The notes under the pieces were generated by a model. It searched no databases. It had not been told where the DNA came from and was given only the letters and a program-made list of their open reading frames with translations. Below are positions 43,402 to 53,126 of a stretch of DNA of 64,000 nucleotides, piece by piece. Position 1 is the stretch's first letter. Every line of letters starts with the position of its first letter. Source of the DNA: JANWXD01 sp035575135 (GTDB lineage: Bacteria > Acidobacteriota > Terriglobia > Bryobacterales > Bryobacteraceae); assembly GCA_035575135.1 (NCBI GenBank), contig DATLYE010000034.1:62001-126000 (forward strand), in the 5' to 3' direction. The translations under genes were made by a program, and so were the position numbers.

Positions 43402-46400
43402 ATGACCGTCCAGGGGCGTACATGTTCCACACGAGTGCTGGGAGCTGTTTTGGCTTTGGGAGTTGTGGCCCTCGCCCAAGTCAACACCGCTTCTTTGCGC
43501 GGCACGGTGAGCGACAGCTCCGGAGCCGTGGTTGTGGGCGCCACCGTGACCGTCACCGAGGAAGCGACCGGAGTCTCTCTGTCCACGGTGAGCAACGAGG
43601 AAGGGATCTACGCTTTTCCGGTGCTGCGCCTGGGGCGCTACAGCGTTGCGGCGGAGGCGAGCGGCTTCAAGAAGTCCGTCCGCAGGGGGATCGAATTGCA
43701 AGTGAACCAAACTGCGCGCGTGGATTTCGTGCTCGAGGTCGGGCCTTTGACAGAGCAGATTGTCGTCGAGGCGCCCGCGGCCGTCGTCGAACAGGAAAGC
43801 TCGACCCTGGGGCGGGTGGTCTCCAACCGGGAGGTCGTGGAGTTGCCGCTGAACAAGAGAAACTTTGCGCAGCTGGCTGTCCTGCTGCCGGGTGCGAATT
43901 TCGGAGCGCCGGGCACGATCGGCGGCGGCGACCGCCCGGACGACCCGAGGCCGCGCTCGTCCCTGTTCGTCAACGGGGTGCGCGATTCCAGCAACACGTA
44001 TCTGATTGACGGCATCGACAACTACGACCGGATCCACACGACCGTGGCCATCAAACCCTCCGTGGATGCCGTCCAGGAGTTCAAGGTACAGACGAGCCTT
44101 TACTCGGCGGAGTTCGGCCGCAACGCCGGTGGCGTCATCAACGTGTCGGTCAAGTCCGGCACCAACCAGTTCCGGGGCACGCTGTACGAGTTCCTGCGCA
44201 ATGAAAAGCTGGACGCGCGCCACTTCTTTGCTCCGCGCCAGCAGCCGAAACCGCACTACGTCCTCAATCAATTCGGTGGAACCCTCGGCGGGCCGATCGT
44301 TCGCGACAGGACCTTTTTCTTCGGCAGCTTCGAAGGGTACCGGGAGCGCAAGGGTCAGACCTTGGTGAGCACCGTGCCCACCATCCCGATGCGAACGGGT
44401 AACTTTTCCGGCATCGCGACGATCTACGATCCGCTCACGACGACCCTCCAGGATGGCAGCTATCGGAGGAGTCCGTTTCCGGGCAACGTGATCCCGAGCT
44501 CGCGCTTCGACGCCCCTGCGGCGCGGTTGATCGCGCTGTACCCCGAGCCCAACGCACCCGGGCTGAGCAGCAATTTCGTTCACAGCCCGGTCCGCGAGCA
44601 GAATACGGACCAGGTGGACCTGCGTGTGGACCAGCAGCTGTTTGGGGGTGCCAGCCTGTTTGCGCGCTATTCGATCGGGGACACGACGACGATCGTGCCG
44701 GCGTTTCTGCCCGGAAAAGCCCAAGGAGGCGCGGGATTCTCCGGGCCTAACATGCTCCGGACCCAGGGGGCGGCGCTGGGCTACGTACATACGCTGCGGC
44801 CCAGCCTGGTGAACGAGACGCGTCTCGGCTACACCCGTATCGCCTCGCACGTCTTTCCGTTCTTCTTCGGAGAAAACATCTCCGAGCAGGTCGGCATACC
44901 GGGCGCCAACCTCGACCGGTTTTCTTCCGGGCTGACGACCATCTCCATTGCCGGATTCCGCGGCCTCGGCAACTCCAGTTTTCAACCCATCGCCAAGGTG
45001 ATCAACACCTATCAGATTACGGAGAATCTGAGTGTAACGTCCGGGCGCCACATTATCAAACTGGGAGTCCACTGGATTCGTCCGCAGACGGCTCACTTTC
45101 AGAGCGCCAACCCGGCGGGCCTGTTTGCTTTCAATGCAAACTTCACCAACAATCCTGCGGCCCCGGCGGGCACGGGCAACTCCATGGCCAGTTTCCTGCT
45201 CGGCTACCCGGCGAGCAGCTCACGCACGGCCCAACTTGCGCCCAACTATCACCGGAGCATCGAACACGCATCCTACATTCAGGACGACTGGAAAATCCAT
45301 CCGAGACTCACGTTGAACCTCGGCCTCAGGTACGAGCTCATCACGCCGGCGGTAAGTATCCGAAATCATCTGAGCAACTTTGACTTCGACAAGAAAAAGG
45401 TGGTTCTGGCGGCCGTGGATACCTCCCGTACGGCCGGAATTCGTACGGACAAGAACAACTTCGCACCGCGCTTCGGTTTTGCCTTTACGCTCAATCCCAA
45501 GACCGTTTTGCGAGGAGGCTACGGGATCTTCTACGACTCGGTGCCGCTGTTCGCCCAGCTGCGGCCCTTTCCGTTTCTGATCAGCTGGAGTCGTGTGGCC
45601 GGAGCGTTTTTCCCGGAAAACCGAATGAGCGAAGGGTTCCCGCCGGCGGATTTCGATGTGCGGAGGAACGCTGACAACCCGTTCGGCACCATCGACGCCG
45701 TTCCCTTTGACAACCCGGTCGGCTACGTACAACAGTTCAATCTGAATGTGCAGCGCGCTCTCTCCCCGACGCTCGGCCTGACGGTTGGTTACGTGGGAAC
45801 CCTCGGCCGCAAGCTGCGCTGGGTGTACGACGAAAACGTGCCAGAACCAGGACCGGGGCCGGTTCAGCCACGACGGCCCTTTTATCCCTACGTGCCGAAC
45901 GTTGTGGGGTTGCGCGTGAACCATGCCGAAGCTTCGTCCACGTATCACTCCCTCCAGGCCATGGCGGAGAAGCGGCTGTCGGCGGGCTTGGCATTTCAAG
46001 TCAGCTATACCTGGTCCCACTGGATTGACAATGCCATCTCGGAGGCTGGCTATGGGAGCCTGGGTCCTAACCCGCAGGACCTTCGCAACCGGCGGCTCGA
46101 GCGGGGCAACGACCCGGCCGACATTCGCCACCGGCTGGTGGCGAGCTGGATCTACGAGCTGCCGTTCGGCCGCGGCAAGCGCTGGGCCACCGGCGGCGGT
46201 GCGGCTTCCGCTATTGCCGGGGGTTGGCAGATCAACGGCATCACCACCTTGCAGAGCGGGCTTCCGTTCACCGTGGTTCTGGCCACGCCTGTAACCAACA
46301 CCGGGACAGCCAACCGCGCCGACCGGATTGCGGACGGCAATCTCGAGCGATCACAGCGAACGCTGGAGCGGTTTTTCGACACCGCCGCCTTCCGTACCCC

Positions 46401-46659
46401 GGCGCAGTTTCAATTCGGCAATGCCGGCCGTAACATTCTCTACGGGCCCGGACTCGTGAATTTCGACCTTTCGCTTTTCCGCAGCTTCCGCATCGGGGAG
46501 CACCGGGCGCTACAATTTCGGACGGAATTCTTCAACGCATTCAACACACCGCAGTTCGGCCTCCCCGACGGTACGCTCGGTTCGAGCTCCTTCGGGAGGA
46601 TCAGTTCTCTGACCGGCGACATGCGGCAGCTCCAGTTCGCGCTGAAACTGCTATTCTGA
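43402..46659 (+). CDS. Oar-like TonB-dependent receptor with N-terminal carboxypeptidase-regulatory domain
   Basis: A 1085-residue outer-membrane receptor. Residues 1-26 are a signal peptide. About 28-115 form a carboxypeptidase-regulatory/Cna-B-like domain ('ASLRGTVSDSSGAVVVGATV', 'NEEGIYAFPVLRLGRYSV'). The plug follows ('LFVNGVRDSSNTYLIDGID'), then the barrel, ending in 'RQLQFALKLLF' with a terminal Phe. This architecture is expanded in Acidobacteriota. It starts 6 bp after the GH42 gene and precedes the kinase, isomerase and MFS genes, so it probably imports the oligosaccharide that the cluster degrades. Confidence 0.93.
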   Translation: MTVQGRTCSTRVLGAVLALGVVALAQVNTASLRGTVSDSSGAVVVGATVTVTEEATGVSLSTVSNEEGIYAFPVLRLGRYSVAAEASGFKKSVRRGIELQVNQTARVDFVLEVGPLTEQIVVEAPAAVVEQESSTLGRVVSNREVVELPLNKRNFAQLAVLLPGANFGAPGTIGGGDRPDDPRPRSSLFVNGVRDSSNTYLIDGIDNYDRIHTTVAIKPSVDAVQEFKVQTSLYSAEFGRNAGGVINVSVKSGTNQFRGTLYEFLRNEKLDARHFFAPRQQPKPHYVLNQFGGTLGGPIVRDRTFFFGSFEGYRERKGQTLVSTVPTIPMRTGNFSGIATIYDPLTTTLQDGSYRRSPFPGNVIPSSRFDAPAARLIALYPEPNAPGLSSNFVHSPVREQNTDQVDLRVDQQLFGGASLFARYSIGDTTTIVPAFLPGKAQGGAGFSGPNMLRTQGAALGYVHTLRPSLVNETRLGYTRIASHVFPFFFGENISEQVGIPGANLDRFSSGLTTISIAGFRGLGNSSFQPIAKVINTYQITENLSVTSGRHIIKLGVHWIRPQTAHFQSANPAGLFAFNANFTNNPAAPAGTGNSMASFLLGYPASSSRTAQLAPNYHRSIEHASYIQDDWKIHPRLTLNLGLRYELITPAVSIRNHLSNFDFDKKKVVLAAVDTSRTAGIRTDKNNFAPRFGFAFTLNPKTVLRGGYGIFYDSVPLFAQLRPFPFLISWSRVAGAFFPENRMSEGFPPADFDVRRNADNPFGTIDAVPFDNPVGYVQQFNLNVQRALSPTLGLTVGYVGTLGRKLRWVYDENVPEPGPGPVQPRRPFYPYVPNVVGLRVNHAEASSTYHSLQAMAEKRLSAGLAFQVSYTWSHWIDNAISEAGYGSLGPNPQDLRNRRLERGNDPADIRHRLVASWIYELPFGRGKRWATGGGAASAIAGGWQINGITTLQSGLPFTVVLATPVTNTGTANRADRIADGNLERSQRTLERFFDTAAFRTPAQFQFGNAGRNILYGPGLVNFDLSLFRSFRIGEHRALQFRTEFFNAFNTPQFGLPDGTLGSSSFGRISSLTGDMRQLQFALKLLF

Positions 46660-46686
46660 CGCGGGAAGGATCAACCCCTGCGTCCC

Positions 46687-47664
46687 ATGGGCTTATCACG
46701 CCATGTCATCGCCGTAGACGTGGGAGGCACCAAGATCGCCGCCGCGGTGGTGGATTCCGGCGGCGACATCGTCTCCCGAATCCGCCAACCCACGGACCGG
46801 CGCGGCGGAGAAGCAGTGGCCGCGCAAATTGCGGAACTGACCCGCAAGGTCCTCGAGCAGGCAGGAGTGGCCTGGGACGACATTGCGGCCGTGGGCGTGG
46901 ACGTGCCGGGCATTTATTTTGCCGGCACGGGTGAAGTCTGGGCGCCCAACCTGCCGGGATGGGATCGCATTCCCCTCCTCGCGATACTGCAAGCGGCCCT
47001 CCCCTGCCCTGTCGTCATAGACAGCGACCGTGCCGCCTGCGTGCTGGGAGAGCAGTGGTGCGGAGCGGCGCGCGGCCTGACCGACGTCGTATTTCTCACC
47101 ATCGGCACCGGCATCGGCGCCGGAATCATCACCGGCGGGCGGCTCTGCCGGGGCGCGCAGGGCATTGCGGGCGCGGCCGGCTGGCTTGCACTGACGCCTC
47201 AGTCTTCCGATCTCTATCGCCAGGTGGGCTGTTTCGAAGCCGAGGCAGCCGGGCCCGCCGTGGCGCGGCGCGCAGCGGCGGTCGCGGCAAAGCGACCCAC
47301 GCGGATGCTGGAACTGGCGGGCGGATGCCTCGAGTTGATCACGCCCGAAACCGTGGTTGAAGCCGCGCGGCGCGGCGATGCGGCGGCGCAGGAGGTGCTG
47401 GCCGAAACGGGGCGGTACCTGGGGCTGGGTCTGGCGAACCTGGTCAGCCTCCTCAACCCTCAGATGATCGTACTGGGCGGAGGCCTGATGGCCGGGGCGG
47501 AGTGGCTCCTGGAACCTGCCCGGCGTGAAATGATGGTTTGGGCCCAGCCTGTGGCGGCGCAGACGGTGCGTGTGGTCCTCAGCGAACTGGGCTCGGACGC
47601 AGCCTTGCTGGGCGCCGCCCGACTGGCCCTCGAACCGGATTTATGTCAGCAGAACGATACCTGA
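46687..47664 (+). CDS. ROK-family sugar kinase
   Basis: A 325-residue ROK protein. 'HVIAVDVGGTKIAAAVVD' is the phosphate-binding motif and 'IPLLAILQAALPCPVVIDSD' precedes the conserved sugar-binding Asp. The usual zinc motif Cx-CG-x-x-GC-x-E is not present: the region reads 'AAGWLALTPQSSDLYRQVGC', so the metal site is reduced. No DNA-binding domain, so it is a kinase rather than a NagC-type repressor. Likely phosphorylates glucose, galactose or an amino sugar released by the GH42 enzyme. It overlaps the isomerase gene by 22 bp. Confidence 0.85.
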   Translation: MGLSRHVIAVDVGGTKIAAAVVDSGGDIVSRIRQPTDRRGGEAVAAQIAELTRKVLEQAGVAWDDIAAVGVDVPGIYFAGTGEVWAPNLPGWDRIPLLAILQAALPCPVVIDSDRAACVLGEQWCGAARGLTDVVFLTIGTGIGAGIITGGRLCRGAQGIAGAAGWLALTPQSSDLYRQVGCFEAEAAGPAVARRAAAVAAKRPTRMLELAGGCLELITPETVVEAARRGDAAAQEVLAETGRYLGLGLANLVSLLNPQMIVLGGGLMAGAEWLLEPARREMMVWAQPVAAQTVRVVLSELGSDAALLGAARLALEPDLCQQNDT

Positions 47665-48398
47665 ACTCGATTGAAGCAGTCATCGCACAGATCCGTACGT
47701 CGCAACTGGAAAAGATTCATCTGGCCGCAGAGAAAATGGCGGAGGCCATTGCGAGTGGTCGGCGCGTCTATCTGTTCGGCAGCGGCCACTCGGTGCTTCC
47801 CGTCATGGACGTCTTTCCGCGCTACGGAAGCTTTGTGGGCTTTTTTCCTCTGTATGATCCGCGGCTGATGTGGTTCAACGTGATCGGCCCGGGCGGAGCC
47901 CGCGAGCTGCTATGGCTGGAGCGCCAGTCGGGCTACGCCCGCGTGTTTCTCCAGAGCTACTCCCTGGAGCCCGGCGACTGCATGGTGGTCTTTTCGCACG
48001 GCGGCCGAAACGCCGCCCCCGTCGAAGTCGCCGAGGAAGCGCGCCGCCGCGGTCTGAGCGTGATCGCGGTGACGTCGCTCTCCTCTGCCGCCTGCGCCCT
48101 GCCACGGCTGGCGGAACTGGCCGACATCGCCATTGACAACTGCGTTCCGCCCGAAGACGCGCTGGTGAACGTGGGATGGCCGGAGAAAATCGCCGCCGGC
48201 TCCACGGCCGCCGCCGTCGCGGTTGCCATGTCGCTCGTTGCCGAAGTCGGAGCACGGCTGGCGGCTCGCGGAATCCATCCGCCGACGTTTGTTTCCCCGA
48301 ACACCCCGGGCGTCGAGCCTGATCACAACGCCCGGGTTTTCGAAGAATACACGCGCCTTTGGTACCACCGCTCTCCCGGCGTGGCGGAGACAAAGTGA
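47643..48398 (+). CDS. SIS-domain sugar isomerase (UPF0309-like)
   Basis: A 251-residue SIS (sugar-isomerase) protein, start ATG 47643 inside the ROK gene. 'GRRVYLFGSGHSVLPVMDVF' and 'GDCMVVFSHGGRNAAPVEVA' are the phospho-sugar binding loops, with 'GLSVIAVTSLSSAA' after. It closely follows the layout of the UPF0309/sugar-isomerase-domain proteins found beside ROK and MFS genes in amino-sugar clusters. It likely isomerises or hydrolyses a phosphorylated (amino) sugar. The stop overlaps the transporter start. Confidence 0.85.
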   Translation: MSAERYLNSIEAVIAQIRTSQLEKIHLAAEKMAEAIASGRRVYLFGSGHSVLPVMDVFPRYGSFVGFFPLYDPRLMWFNVIGPGGARELLWLERQSGYARVFLQSYSLEPGDCMVVFSHGGRNAAPVEVAEEARRRGLSVIAVTSLSSAACALPRLAELADIAIDNCVPPEDALVNVGWPEKIAAGSTAAAVAVAMSLVAEVGARLAARGIHPPTFVSPNTPGVEPDHNARVFEEYTRLWYHRSPGVAETK

Positions 48399-49555
48399 GC
48401 CCGGCCGGTATCCGCAGGCTGGAGGCCACGGCCTGCGGAGGGATGTTTGTCTTCGGCATCGTCATGGCCCTGCTGGGCTCCGTGTTGCCGGTGGTGTCGG
48501 CGGAGCTCGGCTTCGGCATGGCGCGGGCGGGTGATCTGCTCGCCCTGATGAACCTCGCCATGCTGCTGGCCAGCCTGGCCATCGGCCCCGCCCTGGACCG
48601 CTTTGGCTTCCGCCTGCCGCTCGTTCTGGGACCGCTACTTGCCGCTTCCGGCCTGGCGCAGATCGCCCGCGCCGGTGCGTACCGCGAGCTCCTGCTGGCC
48701 GCCCCGCTGCTGGGCGCCGGCGGAGCCGTGCTCAACACCGCCACGAACGCCCTCATCGCCGACCTTTATCCCGAGTCCAAGCCCAAGAACGCCGCCCTGA
48801 ACCGCCTCGGCGTGTTCTTCGGGTTCGGAGCGCTCGGTCTGCCCCTGGCCATCGGAAGGCTGATCGAGACCGCCGGGCTGCGCCCGATCCTGCTGGGCGC
48901 AGCCGCATTGGTTCTCATCCCTTCCCTGGCTGCGGCGGCGCTCCACTTCCCCGGGCCAAAACAGACCCGCGCGCTGCCCTTGCGGCAGGTTCTGGCCCGG
49001 GAGCGCCTTCCCCTGGTGGCGCTGTTTGCGGCGCTGCTGTTTTTTCAGTCCGGAGCCGAGTTTGTCATTGGAGGCTACGTCCCGACCTTTCTCACCAGGG
49101 AGATCGGCGCCGCCGTCCCGGCGGCCTCCTATCTGTTTGCCGGATACTGGGCGGCGCTCATGGCGGCGCGGGTGCTGTTGAGCCGGCTGTTGCTGCATAT
49201 TCCGGGCGAGTCGCTGGTGCCCCTGTGCGCCGCCGGATCGCTTCTGGCCACGGCAGGCTTGATCGCGTCGCAGACTCTGCCGCCGGCGGGCGCGGCCGTG
49301 ATCGCGCTGGGCTTTTCGATTTCCGGAATTTTCCCGACCGTGCTCGGCCTCGCAGGGGCACGGTTTCAAGAAGCCTCTGGGACCGTATTCGGGCTTCTGT
49401 TCACCGCGGCCCTGACCGGAGGGATGCTCGCGCCCTGGCTGGCCGGGCGGGCGGCCGAGGCGGGCGGCTTGCGCTGGGGCCTCAGCGTGCTGCCCGCAGC
49501 CTTTGCTGCGATCACCCTGATCTCGCTGCGGATCCGGCGGCGCCTTCGGAGCTGA
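48395..49555 (+). CDS. MFS sugar transporter
   Basis: A 386-residue major-facilitator protein with 12 predicted membrane helices. I chose GTG 48395, whose GTGA overlaps the isomerase stop; the frame is open to ATG 48359. 'LDRFGFRLPLVLGPLLAASG' is the conserved loop 2-3 region, and 'LYPESKPKNAALNRLGVFFG' lies in helix 4-5. The type is close to the FucP/NagP-like bacterial sugar permeases. As last gene of the cluster it probably carries the sugar across the inner membrane. Confidence 0.85.
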   Translation: MSPAGIRRLEATACGGMFVFGIVMALLGSVLPVVSAELGFGMARAGDLLALMNLAMLLASLAIGPALDRFGFRLPLVLGPLLAASGLAQIARAGAYRELLLAAPLLGAGGAVLNTATNALIADLYPESKPKNAALNRLGVFFGFGALGLPLAIGRLIETAGLRPILLGAAALVLIPSLAAAALHFPGPKQTRALPLRQVLARERLPLVALFAALLFFQSGAEFVIGGYVPTFLTREIGAAVPAASYLFAGYWAALMAARVLLSRLLLHIPGESLVPLCAAGSLLATAGLIASQTLPPAGAAVIALGFSISGIFPTVLGLAGARFQEASGTVFGLLFTAALTGGMLAPWLAGRAAEAGGLRWGLSVLPAAFAAITLISLRIRRRLRS

Positions 49556-49587
49556 GGCCATAATGAAAGAGAAAGGCCGTTTCTCCG

Positions 49588-51705
49588 ATGCCGTCCTCTG
49601 CGCCGCAACCAAGCCAGCTCACCATCAGCGCGACCTTCACCGCTGAGCCGCTCGCCGAGATTCTTGGGTTTTGGCTGTCGGAACTGGGACTCGGATACGG
49701 CGTCCAGTTTGCGCCCTACAACCAGGTCTTTCAACAGCTGTTGGATCCCGGCAGCTTGCTTTCGGCGAATTCCAGAGGGATTAACGCCCTGTTGGTCCGC
49801 ATCGAGGACTGGAAGCGCTTCGGTCGCCCGCAGGCGGCGGAGCTGGAGGAGACGGCGCAGCGGCTGGTCGAGTCCGTGCGGGCGTTCACCGTGCGGTGTG
49901 CTGCGCCGCTGATCGTGTGCCTGTGCCCGTCGCCGGGGGGATTTTCCGAAATCGAGTCCGTGCTGCGCTCGAAATTACAGGGGACGGCGGGAGTGCACCT
50001 TCTCGCGGCCGAGGAGATTGCGCGGCTCTATCCGGTGGACGAGGTCCACGACCCGCATGCCGACGAACTCGGACACGTTCCCTACACGCCGGAGTATTTC
50101 GCGGCGCTGGGAACGGCGCTAGCCCGCAAAGTTCACGCGCTGACGGCCGAACCGTACAAGGTGATCGTGCTGGATTGCGACGAAACGCTGTGGAGCGGCA
50201 TTTGCGGAGAAGACGGACCGGAAGGCATCGTCCTCGACGCGCCGCGGCGGGCGCTTCAGGAGTTCATGCTGCGGCAGCGCCAGGCGGGCATGCTGCTGGC
50301 CCTGTCGAGCAAGAACAACGAAGAAGACGTGCTCGAGACCTTCCGCCGCAATCCGGAGATGCCCCTGCACCTGGAGCACTTCGTGTCGTGGCGGATCAAC
50401 TGGCAGCCGAAATCCGCCGGGCTGCGCTCGCTTGCGGAAGAGTTGGGGCTCGGGCTGGACAGTTTCATCTTCGTGGACGATCTGCCCAAGGAATGCGCCG
50501 AAGTGGAGGCGCAGTGCCCGGAAGTACTCACCCTGGCGCTCCCTCCGGATCCGGCCGAGATTCCGGAGTTCCTCGCCCATGTCTGGGCCTTCGACCACGC
50601 CACGGTCACGGAGGAAGACCGCCGCCGTGCCGCCATGTACGCCGAGCAGGCGCAGCGGGACAAGCTGGCGCGCCAGGCGGCGAGTCTGGCCGACTTCATT
50701 GCCTCTCTGGACCTTCAGGTGCGCATCGCCACCCCCGTTGCCGCACAACTGCCCCGCGTGGCCCAGCTGACGCAGCGCACCAATCAGATGAACGCGACCA
50801 CGCGGCGGCGCACGGAAGGCGAAATCCGGGCGCTGATGGACTCGGGCGAAGCCGAGCTTTTGGCTGTCGAGGTCAGCGACCGCTTCGGCAGCTACGGCCT
50901 CACCGGTGTGGCGATCTTCCGCACCCGCGAAGAGGCTCTCGAGGTGGACACCTTCCTGCTTAGTTGCCGCGTACTCGGCCGGGGAGTCGAGCACCGGCTG
51001 CTGGCGCGTCTGGGACAGATCGCCGCCGAGCGAGGGCTCCCGTGGGTGGATGTGCCCTTTCAAGCGACGGCGCGCAACCGTCCGGCGCTGCACTTTCTGG
51101 AGTCGGCAGGAGCAGCATACCGGCAGGAGCGAGATGGCGGCGTACTCTTCCGTTTCCGGACGGCCGATGTGGCTGCCCTCGAGTACCGGCCGGACCAGGA
51201 GGCCCCGGCGCCGGCCCCGCCGGAGCCGCGCCCCCAAAGCCGGCGCGCCGTTTCGCGCCCGGATTACGTCAAGATTGCACGAGAACTCCGGGATCCCAGG
51301 GTCGTGCTGGAACGGGCCCGCGCGGCGGCCCGCAGTACCGTTGTCCGCTCAGGCGGCGGCGAGCCACGCACCGTTCTGGAAGCCGAGCTGGCCCGGATGT
51401 GGGAAGAGCTTCTGGGCGTACGTCCGGGCATCCGCGACAGCTTTTTTGATCTGGGCGGCCACTCCCTGATGGCGGTGGAGCTGCTGGCCCGGGTGCGCCG
51501 CCGCTACGGCGTAGACCTTTCGCTCGAAGTCGTCTACGGCGGCCCGTTCACGATCGAAGAGCTGGCCAAGGCCGTCGAGCTGGCGCAGATTGCCGGCGCG
51601 GGCGAGGAGGAGTACGCCGCGCTGCTGGCCGAGCTCGAACAGCTCACCGACGAAGAGGCGCGGGCATTGCTCGAACGCGAAGCGCGCGAGCAAGGCTCGC
51701 ACTGA
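49588..51705 (+). CDS. FkbH-like HAD protein fused to an acyl-carrier domain
   Basis: A 705-residue fusion. The N-terminal 180 residues match the extra domain before HAD in FkbH proteins ('YGVQFAPYNQVFQQLLDP'). A HAD phosphatase-like domain starts at 'VIVLDCDETLWSGICGEDG' (D196, D198). A GNAT-like part follows ('AVEVSDRFGSYGLTGVAIF'). The C-terminus is an acyl-carrier domain with 'FFDLGGHSLMAVELLARV', phosphopantetheine serine S626, and an NRPS-style tail ('EEEYAALLAELEQLTDEEA'). FkbH proteins load glyceryl from 1,3-bisphosphoglycerate onto a carrier for methoxymalonyl or similar units. No PKS/NRPS gene lies nearby in the window. Confidence 0.88.
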   Translation: MPSSAPQPSQLTISATFTAEPLAEILGFWLSELGLGYGVQFAPYNQVFQQLLDPGSLLSANSRGINALLVRIEDWKRFGRPQAAELEETAQRLVESVRAFTVRCAAPLIVCLCPSPGGFSEIESVLRSKLQGTAGVHLLAAEEIARLYPVDEVHDPHADELGHVPYTPEYFAALGTALARKVHALTAEPYKVIVLDCDETLWSGICGEDGPEGIVLDAPRRALQEFMLRQRQAGMLLALSSKNNEEDVLETFRRNPEMPLHLEHFVSWRINWQPKSAGLRSLAEELGLGLDSFIFVDDLPKECAEVEAQCPEVLTLALPPDPAEIPEFLAHVWAFDHATVTEEDRRRAAMYAEQAQRDKLARQAASLADFIASLDLQVRIATPVAAQLPRVAQLTQRTNQMNATTRRRTEGEIRALMDSGEAELLAVEVSDRFGSYGLTGVAIFRTREEALEVDTFLLSCRVLGRGVEHRLLARLGQIAAERGLPWVDVPFQATARNRPALHFLESAGAAYRQERDGGVLFRFRTADVAALEYRPDQEAPAPAPPEPRPQSRRAVSRPDYVKIARELRDPRVVLERARAAARSTVVRSGGGEPRTVLEAELARMWEELLGVRPGIRDSFFDLGGHSLMAVELLARVRRRYGVDLSLEVVYGGPFTIEELAKAVELAQIAGAGEEEYAALLAELEQLTDEEARALLEREAREQGSH

Positions 51706-51729
51706 AACCCGGCCCGCGCGCAGTCGCGA

Positions 51730-53064
51730 TCAGGCCCGGGGCGGCCTGGTCGTGACCTTCCATTTTTCCTCGTCGAAGTACAGCACCTTGCCTTCCCGGT
51801 AGGAAAGCACCGACATCGTGATCAGCACCTGAGCGCGGGCGGCCGTCTCCACGTCCAGCGTCGGCTTCTGGCGCGTGCGCATGCACTCCAGGAAATTCGT
51901 GATGTGCGCCACGATGTCACTGGTCTGCTCGACCGGAATTTTGATCTCTTCTTCGCCGAACTTGGCCTTGTACTCGTCGCTGATCACGCGCCGTTCCGGG
52001 CGGACGATGATATGGGGCGTAGGCCGCTCGAACATGCCGTGCTCGACCATGATCAGCGTCCCTTCGTGGCCCCGGATGAGGCCCGGGATGTGCTGGGAAT
52101 TCGCCATCGAGGAGGTGAGCACGACGCTGTGTCCCTTGGCGTACTCGGCGATGAGGTGGAAGGTGTCGGGCACCTCGCGTTCGTCCCGGAACACGGACGT
52201 CGTGCCGCCCGCCACGACTTTATACGGAAACTGCGGCTCGCCCCAGCAGATGTTCATGGGCGCGGCCACGTGGAAAAACAGGTCGGTGGCGATTCCGCCC
52301 GAGTAATCCCAGTACTTGCGGAACCGGAAGAAGCGGTCCGGGTCCCAGGGCCGTTTGGGCGCAGGACCGAGCCACATCTTCCAGTCAATGTAGCCGTCGC
52401 CCTTGCGGTCGGGTCCGGCGTCCGGATCAATCTTCCAGTTCCACTCCCCTTCGCGGGAATTGCGGTGGTAGGAGCCCTGACTCATGATCATGCGGCCGAT
52501 CATGCCGTCGGCGATCACTTTCTTGGCTTTGTGCCACTGGTCGGCCGAGGTGGTCTGGGAGCCCACCTGGAGGACGCGTTTGGTCTCCTTGACGGTATTC
52601 ACCAGGTGCCGCACCTCTTCGATGGTGTGGCACATGGGTTTTTCCAGATAGACGTCTTTGCCCTTGTCCATGGCCTCCAGGGCCATGCGCGCATGCCAGT
52701 GGTCGGGTGTGGCGATGACCACCGCGTCCACGTCGCTGCGGGCAAGCACTTCGCGGTAGTCCAGATAGCCGTCGCACTTGAGCCGTTCCTTGGCAAGGTT
52801 GACACGCTTCTGGTAGACATCGCAGACTGCGACGACCTGGCAGGCGTTGGTTTTTTCGCCGATCATGGCGAACTGGCGGGCCAGGTAGCTGCCGCGCCCG
52901 CCGACGCCGATGACTCCGACGTTGATGCGGTCATTGGCGCCGATGATTCGGCCCGGGGAGGATTTCCCCGCGGCGAAGGCTCGCGCTGCGGCGACGGCAG
53001 CGCTCGCTCCGGCAGCGCCGCGCACAAAATCACGGCGATTGAGGGAATCGGAATTTGAAGACAT
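51730..53064 (-). CDS. Gfo/Idh/MocA family oxidoreductase, Tat-exported (second copy)
   Basis: A 444-residue paralogue of the gene at 2.7-4.0 kb. It has a twin-arginine signal ('LNRRDFVRGAAGASAAVAAA'), the nucleotide motif 'VGVIGVGGRGSYLARQF' and the catalytic 'VYLEKPMCHTIEEV' (EKP lysine). The C-terminal half with 'FFRFRKYWDYSGGIATDLFF' fits the exported acidobacterial branch. It should oxidise or reduce a sugar or glycoside outside the cytoplasm. It is convergent with the FkbH-like gene and possibly unconnected to the sugar cluster upstream of it. Confidence 0.88.
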   Translation of the reverse strand: MSSNSDSLNRRDFVRGAAGASAAVAAARAFAAGKSSPGRIIGANDRINVGVIGVGGRGSYLARQFAMIGEKTNACQVVAVCDVYQKRVNLAKERLKCDGYLDYREVLARSDVDAVVIATPDHWHARMALEAMDKGKDVYLEKPMCHTIEEVRHLVNTVKETKRVLQVGSQTTSADQWHKAKKVIADGMIGRMIMSQGSYHRNSREGEWNWKIDPDAGPDRKGDGYIDWKMWLGPAPKRPWDPDRFFRFRKYWDYSGGIATDLFFHVAAPMNICWGEPQFPYKVVAGGTTSVFRDEREVPDTFHLIAEYAKGHSVVLTSSMANSQHIPGLIRGHEGTLIMVEHGMFERPTPHIIVRPERRVISDEYKAKFGEEEIKIPVEQTSDIVAHITNFLECMRTRQKPTLDVETAARAQVLITMSVLSYREGKVLYFDEEKWKVTTRPPRA

Positions 53065-53126
53065 GCTTATTTGCTCTCCGGTATGTTGTGGTCGGATTTC
53101 CGCCCGGCGGAAACGAAGCCTCTATT

